Counted from the first letter of the stretch, positions 8,915-17,904 are shown. The stretch: DNA of 56,972 nt from Deltaproteobacteria bacterium (GCA_021780495.1 JAJXYO010000021.1:1-56972); one strand, 5' to 3'. Notes: generated by a model not told the origin, from the letters alone. Numbers and translations are program-made.

Positions 8915-9876
8915 AGCGCAGCATGCTGTTTGTTGTCATGTCAATCATGGCCATTGCTGTTATTGTTCTGGCCGGTTGCAAGCGACGGGATCAGGGAGCA
9001 TCCGCAAAGTTGCAGGTCGTCACCACTCTGTTTCCGTTGTACGATTTTGCCCGCACCATTGCCGGCGACCAGGCCGAGGTGACCATGCTGCTGCCGCCCG
9101 GTATGGAGCCGCACGGCTTCGAGCCCAAGCCGAATGACATCATCCGGATCAGCCAGGCCGGCCTGTTCATCTATACCAATCGCTACATGGAGCCCTGGGC
9201 CGAAACGATTCTCAAGGGTATTGATCGCCAGAGACTGAAGGTGGTGGATGCCGGCCAGGGTGTCCGCTATGTCAAGGCTTCTGCTGAAGAGGGACTTGAG
9301 GACGGGCATGGCAGCCACGACGCAGAAGGAAATGCGGGCGGCATGGACCCTCATATCTGGCTGGACTTCGCCAATGCAGGCGTGATGGTGAACAACATCC
9401 TGGCTGGTTTTGTGGCAAGCGATCCGGCTCATGCCCCGATGTACCGGGCCAACGCAACCACACTGCTCGCCAGGCTGGCAGATCTTGACCAGCGCTACCG
9501 GGAGGGCCTCTCGTCCTGTGGCACCAGGATATTTCTGCATGGCGGCCACTACACCTTTGGTTATCTGGCCCGGCGCTACGGCCTGGAGTATCATTCCCTC
9601 AGCGGCATCTCTTCTGAATCTGAACCGTCTGCCGCCAGGATGGCCGCCATGGTGCGTGAGATCAGGTCATCGGGGGTCCGCTATCTGTTTGCGGAAGAAT
9701 TGCTGTCGCCACGCTTGACAGAAACGCTGGCCAACGAAGCCGGAGTATCGGTCCTGAAGCTGTATGGGGCGCACAATCTGGGCAAGGATGATTTCGAACG
9801 GGGCGTCGGTTTCATCGATTTAATGGAACGGAATCTGAAGAATCTGCAAAAGGGATTGGCATGCCGGTCGAAGTAG
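8911..9876 (+). CDS. znuA: Zinc ABC transporter substrate-binding lipoprotein ZnuA
   Basis: 321 residues from ATG 8911 behind GGAGG. Lipobox at VLAGC (residue about 21). It is a cluster A-I solute-binding protein (ZnuA/TroA family): metal-ligand motifs MEPHGFEPKP, DPHIWLD and HGGHYTFGYLA, plus a short His/acid loop (EDGHGSHDAEG) of the kind found in zinc-specific members. It captures Zn(II) in the periplasm and hands it to ZnuB. It overlaps zur upstream and znuC downstream (16 nt). Mn or Fe specificity is possible but the His loop favours zinc. Confidence 0.88.
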   Translation: MKRSMLFVVMSIMAIAVIVLAGCKRRDQGASAKLQVVTTLFPLYDFARTIAGDQAEVTMLLPPGMEPHGFEPKPNDIIRISQAGLFIYTNRYMEPWAETILKGIDRQRLKVVDAGQGVRYVKASAEEGLEDGHGSHDAEGNAGGMDPHIWLDFANAGVMVNNILAGFVASDPAHAPMYRANATTLLARLADLDQRYREGLSSCGTRIFLHGGHYTFGYLARRYGLEYHSLSGISSESEPSAARMAAMVREIRSSGVRYLFAEELLSPRLTETLANEAGVSVLKLYGAHNLGKDDFERGVGFIDLMERNLKNLQKGLACRSK

Positions 9877-10613
9877 TCAGGGCAGAACAGTTGGCTTGCT
9901 CGTATCGCGAAGGGTATGTGCTGGAAGACGTCTCCTTCACGGTCAATGCCGGTGATTATGTCGGCATTGTCGGGCCGAACGGTTCCGGCAAGAGTACGCT
10001 TGTCCAGGCCCTGCTCGGCTTAGTGCCGATCAGCAGCGGGTCGGCCAGATTGTTCGGGTCCCTGTGCAACGGCTTTAGCCAGTGGGGAAGGGTAGGGTAT
10101 CTGCCCCAGAGCCTGCATCTCCTGAACCCGGTTTTTCCTGCAACCGTTGCCGAAATTGTCGGCCTCGGCTTGCTCTCCCTCAAAAGGTTTCCCCGCCGTT
10201 TGACTCGGCATGACCGGGAGAAGGTAGACACAACTCTCGGCGATTTGGGTATTTACGATATTAAAGCTAAACTGATAGGCGAATTGTCAGGAGGACAACA
10301 GCAACGGGCACTACTGGCCCGGGCACTCGTAAACGATCCGGAGCTGTTGATTCTTGATGAGCCGACCGCCGCACTCGATCCCGAAACCCGCGAGCGGTTT
10401 TATCGCATGATTGGTGATATCAACCGTTCCCGGGGCGTGACCGTGCTGCTGGTAACCCACGATACCGGCGTCATCGGGCAACATGCCTCCAAGATGCTCT
10501 ATCTGGACAAGCGCATGCTGTTCTTCGGCAGTTTCGACGATTTTTGCCATTCACCGGAGATGTCCAGCCTATTCGGCGAACACTCCCAGCACCTGATGTG
10601 TCACCGACATTGA
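9861..10613 (+). CDS. znuC: Zinc ABC transporter ATP-binding protein ZnuC
   Basis: 250 residues. Walker A GPNGSGKST (about residues 34-42), Q-loop near VGYLPQ, signature LSGGQQQRALLARAL, Walker B LLILDEPTAALDPE and the switch His in LLVTHD make it a complete ABC ATPase of the metal-uptake type. ATG 9861 lies inside the end of znuA with AAAGGGA upstream. It energises import through ZnuB. Confidence 0.9.
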   Translation: MPVEVVRAEQLACSYREGYVLEDVSFTVNAGDYVGIVGPNGSGKSTLVQALLGLVPISSGSARLFGSLCNGFSQWGRVGYLPQSLHLLNPVFPATVAEIVGLGLLSLKRFPRRLTRHDREKVDTTLGDLGIYDIKAKLIGELSGGQQQRALLARALVNDPELLILDEPTAALDPETRERFYRMIGDINRSRGVTVLLVTHDTGVIGQHASKMLYLDKRMLFFGSFDDFCHSPEMSSLFGEHSQHLMCHRH

Positions 10614-10618
10614 TACCT

Positions 10619-11461
10619 ATGAACCTGATCGAAATCCTGTCCTACAGCTTCATCCAGCGGGCGTTGCTGGCTGGAATCCTGATCGCCGTGCTCTGCTCGG
10701 TACTGGGAGTGTTCCTGGTCCTGCGGCGGTTGTCGCTGATCGGCGACGGCCTGGCCCACGTCACCTTTGGCAGCACCGCCATCGCGCTGGCCTTCAAGCT
10801 CTATTCGGCGGCGTCATTGCTGGTGTCATTGCCGGTAGTGCTGCTGGCGTCACTCGGCATCCTTAAGCTGACGGAAAAGGCGCGACTGAGCGGCGATGCC
10901 GCTATCGGTATCGTGTCGGCGGTGGGGATTTCTGCGGGGATCATGCTGGCCAGCGTGGGCGGGGGGTACAATGTCGATCTGCTGAGCTATCTGTTCGGCA
11001 ACATCCTCTCCATCAGCCCTGAAGAGGTGCTGGTCGCGGCCGGCCTGTTCTGTGTGGTGATGGTGCTGCTGGGGCTGTTTTTCAATGACCTGCTGGCGAT
11101 CACCTTTAATGAAGAGTTGGCGCGGGTATCCGGCGTCAGGACCAAACGGATCAATGCGGTACTGGTTATGCTGACAGCCCTGTCGGTAGTCCTGGCCATG
11201 AAACTGGTCGGGATCATGCTGATTTCTTCCCTGCTGATCCTCCCGGCGGTATCCGCCCTTCAACTCGCCCGCAGTTTCAAGACCTGCATCATGCTGGCGG
11301 CCCTTCAGGGAGTCTGCTCGGTGATAACCGGTATCTTCGTGTCGTTTCTGACCAATCTTCCTACCAGCGCTACAATCGTATTTATAAATCTACTCTTCTT
11401 CGGCGTGTCGTGTGCTGTACGTCGTCTTCTGATACCTCGTTCTGCTATACCATCACGCTAA
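10619..11461 (+). CDS. znuB: Zinc ABC transporter permease ZnuB
   Basis: 280 residues from ATG 10619; an upstream TTG (10544) in the same frame would sit inside znuC and is unlikely. It has about eight hydrophobic helices and the ABC-3 permease pattern (VLRRLSLIGDGLAHVTFGS near the N-terminus, GDAAIGIVSAVGISAGIML in the middle). It follows znuC by 5 nt and completes the zur-znuACB operon. The C-terminal region ends in a short basic tail. Confidence 0.9.
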   Translation: MNLIEILSYSFIQRALLAGILIAVLCSVLGVFLVLRRLSLIGDGLAHVTFGSTAIALAFKLYSAASLLVSLPVVLLASLGILKLTEKARLSGDAAIGIVSAVGISAGIMLASVGGGYNVDLLSYLFGNILSISPEEVLVAAGLFCVVMVLLGLFFNDLLAITFNEELARVSGVRTKRINAVLVMLTALSVVLAMKLVGIMLISSLLILPAVSALQLARSFKTCIMLAALQGVCSVITGIFVSFLTNLPTSATIVFINLLFFGVSCAVRRLLIPRSAIPSR

Positions 11462-11535
11462 GCTAGCCTAGATGCACATCATGACAAGCCTGCCTGGCAC
11501 CGTACGTGTCCCAGACAGCCGGACCGGGTTCGGGT

Positions 11536-12081
11536 TCACGGAAACAGGTCCGCGTCCCTGAACCGGCAGCCGTGCTGGTCCTTGGCGGAAATCACGGGTT
11601 CTGCCGTGAGTGGCCATGAAATCGCCAGGTCCGGGTCGTTCCAGGCGATGCAGCGCTCGTATTCAGGCGCCCAGTAGTCGGTAGTCAAATAGAGGAACTC
11701 TGCGTAATCCGAGGTTACGCAGAAGCCGTGGGCAAAGCCGGCCGGTACCCACATCTGCCGTTTGTTTTCCGCTGAAAGCAAGGTGCCGAACCATCGGCCG
11801 AAGGTCGGGGAGCTCTTGCGGATATCGACGGCAACATCAAAGACCTCGCCGCAAATAACCCGTACCAGCTTGCCCTGGGGCTGCTGTATCTGGTAGTGCA
11901 GACCACGCAGTACGTTTCCGGCTGAGCGGGAATGGTTATGCTGGACAAAACAAACGTCTAAGCCGGTCAATTCCCGCCAGTTACGCTCATTGAAGCTCTC
12001 GAAAAAAAACCCCCGGTCATCGCCGAACACCCTTGGTTCAAGAATCATGACATCGGGAATGGTGGTTGAAACAATATTCAT
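11536..12081 (-). CDS. rfbC: dTDP-4-dehydrorhamnose 3,5-epimerase
   Basis: 181 residues from ATG 12081, with GGAG 10 nt upstream; this gives the typical start MNIVSTTIPDVMILEPRVFG. RmlC cupin fold: GFFFESFN, the active-site His in NVLRGLHYQIQQPQGKLVRV, and LTTDYWAPEYERCIAWNDPD with the conserved Tyr. It epimerises dTDP-4-keto-6-deoxyglucose toward dTDP-L-rhamnose for surface polysaccharide. No rfbA, rfbB or rfbD is nearby, so it is an isolated copy. Convergent with znuB. Confidence 0.92.
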   Translation of the reverse strand: MNIVSTTIPDVMILEPRVFGDDRGFFFESFNERNWRELTGLDVCFVQHNHSRSAGNVLRGLHYQIQQPQGKLVRVICGEVFDVAVDIRKSSPTFGRWFGTLLSAENKRQMWVPAGFAHGFCVTSDYAEFLYLTTDYWAPEYERCIAWNDPDLAISWPLTAEPVISAKDQHGCRFRDADLFP

Positions 12082-12201
12082 ACGTAATGATCTCCGTGGC
12101 GTAAAGTTGAGGCTCTGTTCTAGCAAAAAGGGGGTAGTGGCGCAATATATTCTTTCTTGAGAAGAACAATCAATCTGCTGGAAAAATTAGTAAAATGAGG
12201 T

Positions 12202-13473
12202 ATGATTGGGGCCATGATAACTTCTACTGTTCTTGATAATGGCGTGCGGGTAATTACCGAACGCGTCGACCACATGCACACTGTTTCAATTGGAATCTGG
12301 GTTGCTAATGCCACGCGGCATGAGTCCCCCGAATATAACGGCGTGGCCCATTTCATCGAACACCTGATCTTCAAAGGCACCGAACGTCGCACCGCCCGAC
12401 AAATAGCCTTGGAAATAGACTCCATGGGCGGAATTCTCAACGCTTTTACCGGTCATGAATACGTCTGTTATTATGCCAAGGTTCTGGCCAAGTTTCTGCC
12501 GCGGGTTACGGACCTGCTTACAGACATCTTCCTGAACTCTACCTTTCCGGCCGATGAAATCGAGCGGGAACGCAAGGTCATTCTGCAAGAGATAAAAATG
12601 CGTGATGACTCACCGGAAGAAGCGATCCATGACCGTTTTCACCAAAGCTTTTGGAACGGCCATGCCCTGGGAAACTCGATTCTTGGCACGGAAGGGACTA
12701 TTGACGGGCTCTCCCGAGACATGATTGTTGCCTACAAGCTGAGTCATTACCGACCCGATGACATCATTATATCCGCTGCCGGTAATATCAACCATGACAC
12801 ACTGGTGAACTTACTGCAGACTGAATTCTCCGTAATTTCCTCCAAGTGGAAACCGGACGGTCTGGGCTTCCGGCCGAAAGGTGGCCGCCATGTCAATCTG
12901 TGCGAGCGTGAGCTGGAACAGACCCTGATCTGCATGGGAACCCGTGCTCTTCAACAGGACCACCCCGACCGCTATGCCATGCATCTGCTCACAACTATTC
13001 TGGGTGGGGGGATGAGTTCACGTCTGTTCCAGGAGATACGAGAGAAAAAAGGGTTGGCGTATTCCGTTTATGCGTATGTCATCTCTCATGCCGACTCCGG
13101 GGCACTGGTTGTTTATTCCGGGACCGAACCGAAACATTGTCGTGAGGTAATCGACATCGCTTTGGCCGAGATGGTGCGGTTGAAGTGTGAACCGGTTACA
13201 CAGGCCGAACTGGATTCAGCCCGCGAGCAGATGAAGGGGAAACTGCTCATGTCTCTGGAAAGCAGTGACAGCCTGATGACCCGGCTGGCGAAGAACATTA
13301 TATATCTGGGCCGCCATCAGCCGGTAGAGAGTATCCTGGCAGGGTTTGATGCCGTAAACATACAGGACGTCCAGGATATAGCCGAAAAACTTTTTGATGG
13401 TGAATGCCTGAATCTGGAGGTTATGGGCAAGGTCAGCGGGTTGGGAATTACCAACGACAGCCTGGTTTTCTAA
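12202..13473 (+). CDS. M16-family zinc peptidase (processing-protease-like)
   Basis: 423 residues. The inverted zinc motif HxxEH appears as HFIEH (residues about 50-54), with the downstream Glu in the ERKVILQEI segment. The second half carries the inactive M16 partner domain including GGGMSSRLFQEIREKKGLAYSV, the R/Y motif of the family. Length fits the 45-kDa bacterial M16B proteins. The start may be ATG 12202 or ATG 12214 (MITSTVLDNG); neither has an ideal ribosome site. It sits beside dut, as it does in other Geobacter-type genomes by my recollection. Substrate unknown. Confidence 0.88.
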   Translation: MIGAMITSTVLDNGVRVITERVDHMHTVSIGIWVANATRHESPEYNGVAHFIEHLIFKGTERRTARQIALEIDSMGGILNAFTGHEYVCYYAKVLAKFLPRVTDLLTDIFLNSTFPADEIERERKVILQEIKMRDDSPEEAIHDRFHQSFWNGHALGNSILGTEGTIDGLSRDMIVAYKLSHYRPDDIIISAAGNINHDTLVNLLQTEFSVISSKWKPDGLGFRPKGGRHVNLCERELEQTLICMGTRALQQDHPDRYAMHLLTTILGGGMSSRLFQEIREKKGLAYSVYAYVISHADSGALVVYSGTEPKHCREVIDIALAEMVRLKCEPVTQAELDSAREQMKGKLLMSLESSDSLMTRLAKNIIYLGRHQPVESILAGFDAVNIQDVQDIAEKLFDGECLNLEVMGKVSGLGITNDSLVF

Positions 13474-13483
13474 CACTTCAGCA

Positions 13484-13948
13484 TCAGGTTCTTCCCGTAT
13501 GGCCGAAGCCGCCGGCGCCACGTTCACTGTCAATGCTGAATTCATCAACCACGGCCAGTGTTACCTGTGTTACCGGTACAAACAGCATCTGACAGATGCG
13601 TTCACCCGGCTCGATCGTGTAGGCTGTTGCGCTGCGGTTATATATGCCGATGCCGATCTCTCCCTGATAATCAGAATCAATCACCCCAATTGTGTTGGCT
13701 AATACAATCCCATGCTTAATCCCCAGGCCGGAGCGAGGTACCAGCAGTGCTACCAGTCCCGGATCATGGATACTGATGGCAATGCCACTGGGAACCAGCA
13801 CGGTTTCTGCAGGTTGTACGGTCAGGGGAGCCGGGAGACAAGCGCGCAGGTCCATGGCAGCGGATCCATTGGTGGCATAGGTGGGCAGCTGAATTGTTGT
13901 GCCCATGAGCGGATTCACTATTTTGGTTTCAATTTTATGGCTGTTCAT
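13484..13948 (-). CDS. dut: dUTP diphosphatase
   Basis: 154 residues from ATG 13948 (GGAAA upstream); the open frame reaches further up but that part is not family-like. All trimeric dUTPase motifs are present: AAMDLRA (motif 1), VPRSGLGIKHGIVLAN (motif 2), GVIDSDYQGEI (motif 3), GERICQMLF (motif 4) and the C-terminal RGAGGFGHTG (motif 5). It hydrolyses dUTP to dUMP and diphosphate, keeping uracil out of DNA. Convergent with the M16 gene, 10 nt apart. Confidence 0.95.
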   Translation of the reverse strand: MNSHKIETKIVNPLMGTTIQLPTYATNGSAAMDLRACLPAPLTVQPAETVLVPSGIAISIHDPGLVALLVPRSGLGIKHGIVLANTIGVIDSDYQGEIGIGIYNRSATAYTIEPGERICQMLFVPVTQVTLAVVDEFSIDSERGAGGFGHTGRT

Positions 13949-14035
13949 GTAAATTTCCATAGTTACGCGTGATAAGCAGCTGTGGCTCACAATAACAGAG
14001 ATTGTTCTAAGACGACAATACTTAAACTTCAAGCA

Positions 14036-14053
14036 CAGTTATTCGAATAACTG
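14036..14053. promoter_or_regulatory. 18-bp perfect palindrome before the aminopeptidase gene
   Basis: CAGTTATTCGAATAACTG is a perfect inverted repeat with no spacer, ending 13 nt before ATG 14067 and overlapping where transcription or translation of the gene would begin. It looks like an operator for a dimeric regulator. No regulator gene is adjacent. Confidence 0.45.
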
Positions 14054-14066
14054 AAAGGCAGATAGT

Positions 14067-15170
14067 ATGAAAGACCCTCGCATAGTAAGATTTGCCGAAA
14101 TCCTGGTAGATTACTCCACCCGTGTGAAGAAAGGTGATGTGGTACTGATCAGCGCATCCGGTTTTGAAGCCGCTCCGCTGGTCAAGGAATTGTATGCCCT
14201 CTGCCTGAAACGTGGTGCAAGCTACGTCGAGTATAGCTTCTCCAATCCCGAGATTGACCGTCAGTTCTACAATCTGGCCAACAAGCAGCAGTTGGAGTAT
14301 TTTCCCCAGCATAAACTGGATTTTTTCAAAAAACTGACGGTGTACATCGGCATCTCTGCCGGCGAGAACTCGATGGTCATGGCCAACGCCCGCCAGCAGG
14401 CGATGGTGACGTACCAAAAAATCACCAAACCACTGATCGATCAACGCGTCAAGCATACGCGCTGGATGGTGACCCGTTACCCGACTCATGCCGCTGCCCA
14501 GGAAGCAAAGATGAGTCTGGAGGAGTACGAGGACTACCTGTTTTCGGCCTGCTGTATCGACTGGGCTGCGGAATCAAAAAAGCAGGAAAAGCTGAAGAAG
14601 CTGATGGACCGGACCTGCAACGTACGTATCGTGGCTCCCGATACGGATATTGCCTTCAGTATAGACGGCCTTCCGGGGATCAAATGCGACGGGCGCTTCA
14701 ATATGCCGGACGGCGAGGTCTTTACCGCCCCGGTTCGCGATTCGGTGCAGGGACACATCACCTACAATTGTCCCAGTATCTATCAGGGCAAGGAGTACAA
14801 CAACGTTCGCTTCGATTTCAAAGATGGCAAGATCATCAAGGCCTTCGCCGAAGGGGGCTTAAGCGTTGCGCTCAACAAGATCCTGGATACCGACGAGGGG
14901 GCCCGTTACATCGGAGAATTTGCGCTCGGCATCAATCCGGGCATTCGTCACCCCATGCGCAATATCCTCTTCGATGAAAAGATCTTCGGATCAATCCACC
15001 TGACCCCCGGCCAAGCTTATGATGAATGTGACAACGGCAACCGTTCAGCGGTACATTGGGATCTGGTCAGGATCCTGTCCGACGGCGAGATCTGGTTCGA
15101 CGATGTCTTGATCCAGAAAAACGGCTGTTTTGTGCATAAAGACCTGTTGTTATTGAACCCGGAAAAATAG
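14067..15170 (+). CDS. M29-family aminopeptidase
   Basis: 367 residues. It matches the thermophilic aminopeptidase (AmpS/PepS, M29) family along its length: MKDPRIVRFAEILVDYSTRV at the start, and near the end the metal-binding region IGEFALGINPG, then HLTPGQAYDE and SAVHWDLV, which hold the Glu, His, His and Asp ligands of the dinuclear site. These enzymes remove N-terminal residues from peptides in the cytoplasm. The family is usually about 370-410 residues. GAAAGGCAG precedes the start. Followed 8 nt later by an unknown gene on the same strand. Confidence 0.88.
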   Translation: MKDPRIVRFAEILVDYSTRVKKGDVVLISASGFEAAPLVKELYALCLKRGASYVEYSFSNPEIDRQFYNLANKQQLEYFPQHKLDFFKKLTVYIGISAGENSMVMANARQQAMVTYQKITKPLIDQRVKHTRWMVTRYPTHAAAQEAKMSLEEYEDYLFSACCIDWAAESKKQEKLKKLMDRTCNVRIVAPDTDIAFSIDGLPGIKCDGRFNMPDGEVFTAPVRDSVQGHITYNCPSIYQGKEYNNVRFDFKDGKIIKAFAEGGLSVALNKILDTDEGARYIGEFALGINPGIRHPMRNILFDEKIFGSIHLTPGQAYDECDNGNRSAVHWDLVRILSDGEIWFDDVLIQKNGCFVHKDLLLLNPEK

Positions 15171-15177
15171 GATTACA

Positions 15178-15702
15178 ATGAGCGAAGAACAGCAACCGGA
15201 AATAGATTTCGAGCACGACGATTTTGATTTCACCTCCCTGGAAGATGAACTGCAGGTAGATGAACGCTGCCAATCACTGCTTAAGCAATTTTACCAGCAT
15301 CTGCAACGTGGTGGCCGTACCCCGCAACAGGCCTCTGAGCTGGCATATGCCGTTGATTTTTATCTGCGTGATTATGTAATCGATTTTTGCCGCTACAACG
15401 TGGTGAGACCGCAACCGGGGGTTATCAGGCGCTTTGCGGCAAATTGGTATATAACCCATACGCTCGATCCCGAGATAGCCTTACTGGAGCGTCACCTTGA
15501 GGGCATCCGCGAATTTTATCGTTATCTGCACGGACAGCACTATATCTGTCGGGAAGAACTGACGTGGCTTGAGAACGAGGCCACTCAAAGCGAATATTAC
15601 CAACAACGCATCGAAAGTTTTCTGGCTATCTATGGAGATGGTTACGTCGCCTGGGAAGCTGAATGTCCGCTTACCGGCGGATCTTTGAAGGAGAAAGATT
15701 AA
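15178..15702 (+). CDS. Conserved-looking hypothetical protein (174 aa)
   Basis: A soluble, acidic, aromatic-rich protein without a signal peptide. The N-terminus is very acidic (PEIDFEHDDFDFTSLEDEL) and the rest looks helical (LAYAVDFYLRDYVIDFCRYN, LERHLEGIREFYRYLHG). I do not recognise a family. It lies 8 nt after the aminopeptidase gene and its stop overlaps the next start (TAATG), so it is the first of a tightly coupled set of three unknown genes ending in a DUF815 ATPase. Confidence 0.7.
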   Translation: MSEEQQPEIDFEHDDFDFTSLEDELQVDERCQSLLKQFYQHLQRGGRTPQQASELAYAVDFYLRDYVIDFCRYNVVRPQPGVIRRFAANWYITHTLDPEIALLERHLEGIREFYRYLHGQHYICREELTWLENEATQSEYYQQRIESFLAIYGDGYVAWEAECPLTGGSLKEKD

Positions 15703-16100
15703 TGGCAGGCAAGAGTTTGAAAACCGTACTCGTGACAATCCTTGATCAACAACACCTCAGGGGAGATTGGCTGTTCGATTTCAACGGAGAGATGTTCCGG
15801 AAATTTATTTCTGACATGACGAGCGAAATGCGGAAATTGGGAGTTGACCTGACCTGTATTCATAATCACGATGTGGTAATTTCCATCAACAGCTATGCCG
15901 ATTTGCTCAACTGTGTAAAGATTTCGTCTGACGACAGTCTGGGTAACCATTGCATTGGTCATGTCATCGGGAAAAGCGAACACTTGAATATTCTGGAGGA
16001 TATCGACGCAGCGGTCAGGCGTGTGGCATTCGCACCCGAAACCATTGCGCCGGCCGGTGAATTCAGAAAAGTTTGTCATAATTGCGGTTGTGGTTGCTAG
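15702..16100 (+). CDS. Hypothetical protein with a cysteine-rich tail (132 aa)
   Basis: ATG 15702 overlaps the previous stop and has GAAGGAGAAAG upstream, so 132 residues. The body reads as mixed alpha/beta with a hydrophobic N-terminal strand (LKTVLVTILDQQHL). The C-terminus ends CHNCGCGC, four cysteines and a histidine in the last eight residues, which could bind a metal ion or cluster. No known family is recognised. The stop is 2 nt before the ATPase start, which argues that the two proteins are made together. Confidence 0.7.
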   Translation: MAGKSLKTVLVTILDQQHLRGDWLFDFNGEMFRKFISDMTSEMRKLGVDLTCIHNHDVVISINSYADLLNCVKISSDDSLGNHCIGHVIGKSEHLNILEDIDAAVRRVAFAPETIAPAGEFRKVCHNCGCGC

Positions 16101-16102
16101 CA

Positions 16103-16972
16103 ATGCCAATTCCAATGGAACAACTCGACAGATTACTTGAAAAGCTGGAAGGCCTTGTTGACAGCTTGGTGCCTGCCGCCACTCCCCCGCCGGACTTCAA
16201 TAATTTTATGGCCTTTCGCTGGGAGCGTAACGGGGATGAAGGCCGGTTGGAAGCTGTACGGCACCCGCATCTGGTCGATCTGAATGACCTGGTCGGAATC
16301 GACGATATCCGGGATGAGGTACTCCGCAATACGGCCCAGTTTGTTGCAGGACTTCCCGCCAACAATGTCCTTTTGTGGGGTGAACGGGGCAGCGGTAAAT
16401 CATCGTTGGTAAAGGGCCTTTTGAAGCCATTTGCACCCCGGAAATTACGGATCATCGAGATGAAGCGCTGGGATATCATGTCTCTGCCGCGGATAATTGC
16501 GTTGTTGCGGGATCAGCCATTCTACTACATACTTTTTTGTGACGATCTTTCCTTTGATGAAGGCGAGGGTGATTTTCGTGCCCTTAAAACGCTGCTGGAT
16601 GGAGATATCGAAGAACGTCCGGCCAATCTTCTCATCTACGCCACTTCCAACCGACGCCACCTGATGCCGGAACGTATGGAGGATAATACCGGCGGCGGCG
16701 AGATTCATCCAGAAGAGGCAGTGGGTGAAAAACTGGCTCTATCTGACCGCTTCGGGCTTTCTCTGGGATTCTACACTCTTGATCAGGATGAGTATCTTGC
16801 GGTTGTCAGGAGCTATGCAAAGCAACGCAATCTTCGTATTGATGACGATGTGTTACGTGATAAGGCTTTGAAATGGTGCCTGTATAGCGCTCGAAGAAGC
16901 GGTCGTTCAGCCAGACAGTTTATCGACGACCTTGAGGGTCAGCTTGGCCTGGCAAATTCAACATCAAATTAA
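16103..16972 (+). CDS. DUF815-type AAA ATPase
   Basis: 289 residues from ATG 16103. Walker A GERGSGKSSL (near 88-97) and Walker B YILFCDDLSF (near 138-147) are intact, followed by sensor-like LLIYATSNRRHLMPE. This is the pattern of the DUF815 (COG2607) family of P-loop ATPases, whose role is not established. The central segment EDNTGGGEIHPEEAVGEKLA is also usual for the family. It is the third gene of the coupled unknown block; the two preceding small proteins are candidate partners. Confidence 0.8.
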   Translation: MPIPMEQLDRLLEKLEGLVDSLVPAATPPPDFNNFMAFRWERNGDEGRLEAVRHPHLVDLNDLVGIDDIRDEVLRNTAQFVAGLPANNVLLWGERGSGKSSLVKGLLKPFAPRKLRIIEMKRWDIMSLPRIIALLRDQPFYYILFCDDLSFDEGEGDFRALKTLLDGDIEERPANLLIYATSNRRHLMPERMEDNTGGGEIHPEEAVGEKLALSDRFGLSLGFYTLDQDEYLAVVRSYAKQRNLRIDDDVLRDKALKWCLYSARRSGRSARQFIDDLEGQLGLANSTSN

Positions 16973-17017
16973 GCGACGATCATGCCTGGCGTCAGGCAGG
17001 AGATAAAGGAGAGTCCC

Positions 17018-17863
17018 ATGTCAACAGTGGTCTTGCCAGAAACCGTCAGGAAGTTACTTGCTTCCCAGCCGATCGAGCTGCCGATCTTCCATCCGGTTGC
17101 CCTTAAGCTTCAGCGTATGCTTACGGATTACGACTTTACAGTTGATGAGGTCGCCCAGGTGGCTACGGAGGATCAGTCTCTTGCCAGTCAGATGTTGAGG
17201 ATGGCTAACTCGCCAATGTATATGGGGCGGACCAAGGTTGCGACCATTAAGGAAACCGTTATCAGACTGGGCGCCCAGCAGGTTATAAATCTCGCAATTG
17301 CCGCCTCCCAGGCTTCCACCCACACCTCTGAAAATCAGGCCCTTGATCACTACATGAAGTCACTGTGGCTTCATAGTCACGGCTGCGCCCTCGGCGCAAA
17401 GTGGCTGGCCCACAACTGTGGCATGCGCGGTGTAGCAGACGAAACCTATCTTGCAGCTTTGCTGCATGATGTCGGTAAGTTATACCTGCTCAAGTCAATA
17501 GAACGCCTGGTAGGTGCGGGTGTCATCAGTTCCATGTTTGATGACGAACTGATCATGGAAATCTTTGAAGCAATGCATGTCGAGCAGGGTTATCGACTGA
17601 TGCAGCACTGGAATTTTCCGGCAATGTACTGTGACGTTATCCGTGATCATCATACCGATCAGTGGGATACGGTCAACAAGATGCTGGCTATTGTCCGTTT
17701 TGTGAACCTTGCAAGCCATCGGGTCGGATTGGGGCTGAAGCACGAACCGGAGTTGGTGTTGATCGATACAAAAGAAGCTGAAATTCTTGACATAAGTGAA
17801 ATGCAGATCGCGGAGTTGGAAGCTGTGCTGGATGAGTCGCGTGATGAGGGCATGGGGGAGTAA
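17018..17863 (+). CDS. HDOD-domain signalling protein
   Basis: 281 residues from ATG 17018 with GGAGAG upstream. Most of the protein is an HDOD domain: LASQMLRMANSPMYMGRTKV and the stretch ETVIRLGAQQVINLAIA are hallmark segments, and LAALLHDVGKLYLL keeps an HD-like pair. HDOD proteins are regulators linked to cyclic-nucleotide, chemotaxis and motility signalling and are plentiful in Geobacter. No catalytic HD-GYP motif is present, so phosphodiesterase activity is unlikely. No fused receiver domain. Confidence 0.85.
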   Translation: MSTVVLPETVRKLLASQPIELPIFHPVALKLQRMLTDYDFTVDEVAQVATEDQSLASQMLRMANSPMYMGRTKVATIKETVIRLGAQQVINLAIAASQASTHTSENQALDHYMKSLWLHSHGCALGAKWLAHNCGMRGVADETYLAALLHDVGKLYLLKSIERLVGAGVISSMFDDELIMEIFEAMHVEQGYRLMQHWNFPAMYCDVIRDHHTDQWDTVNKMLAIVRFVNLASHRVGLGLKHEPELVLIDTKEAEILDISEMQIAELEAVLDESRDEGMGE

Positions 17864-17904
17864 CGGTTCATGACATGTATTCTATCCGTTGAGGCACACA
17901 GGTA

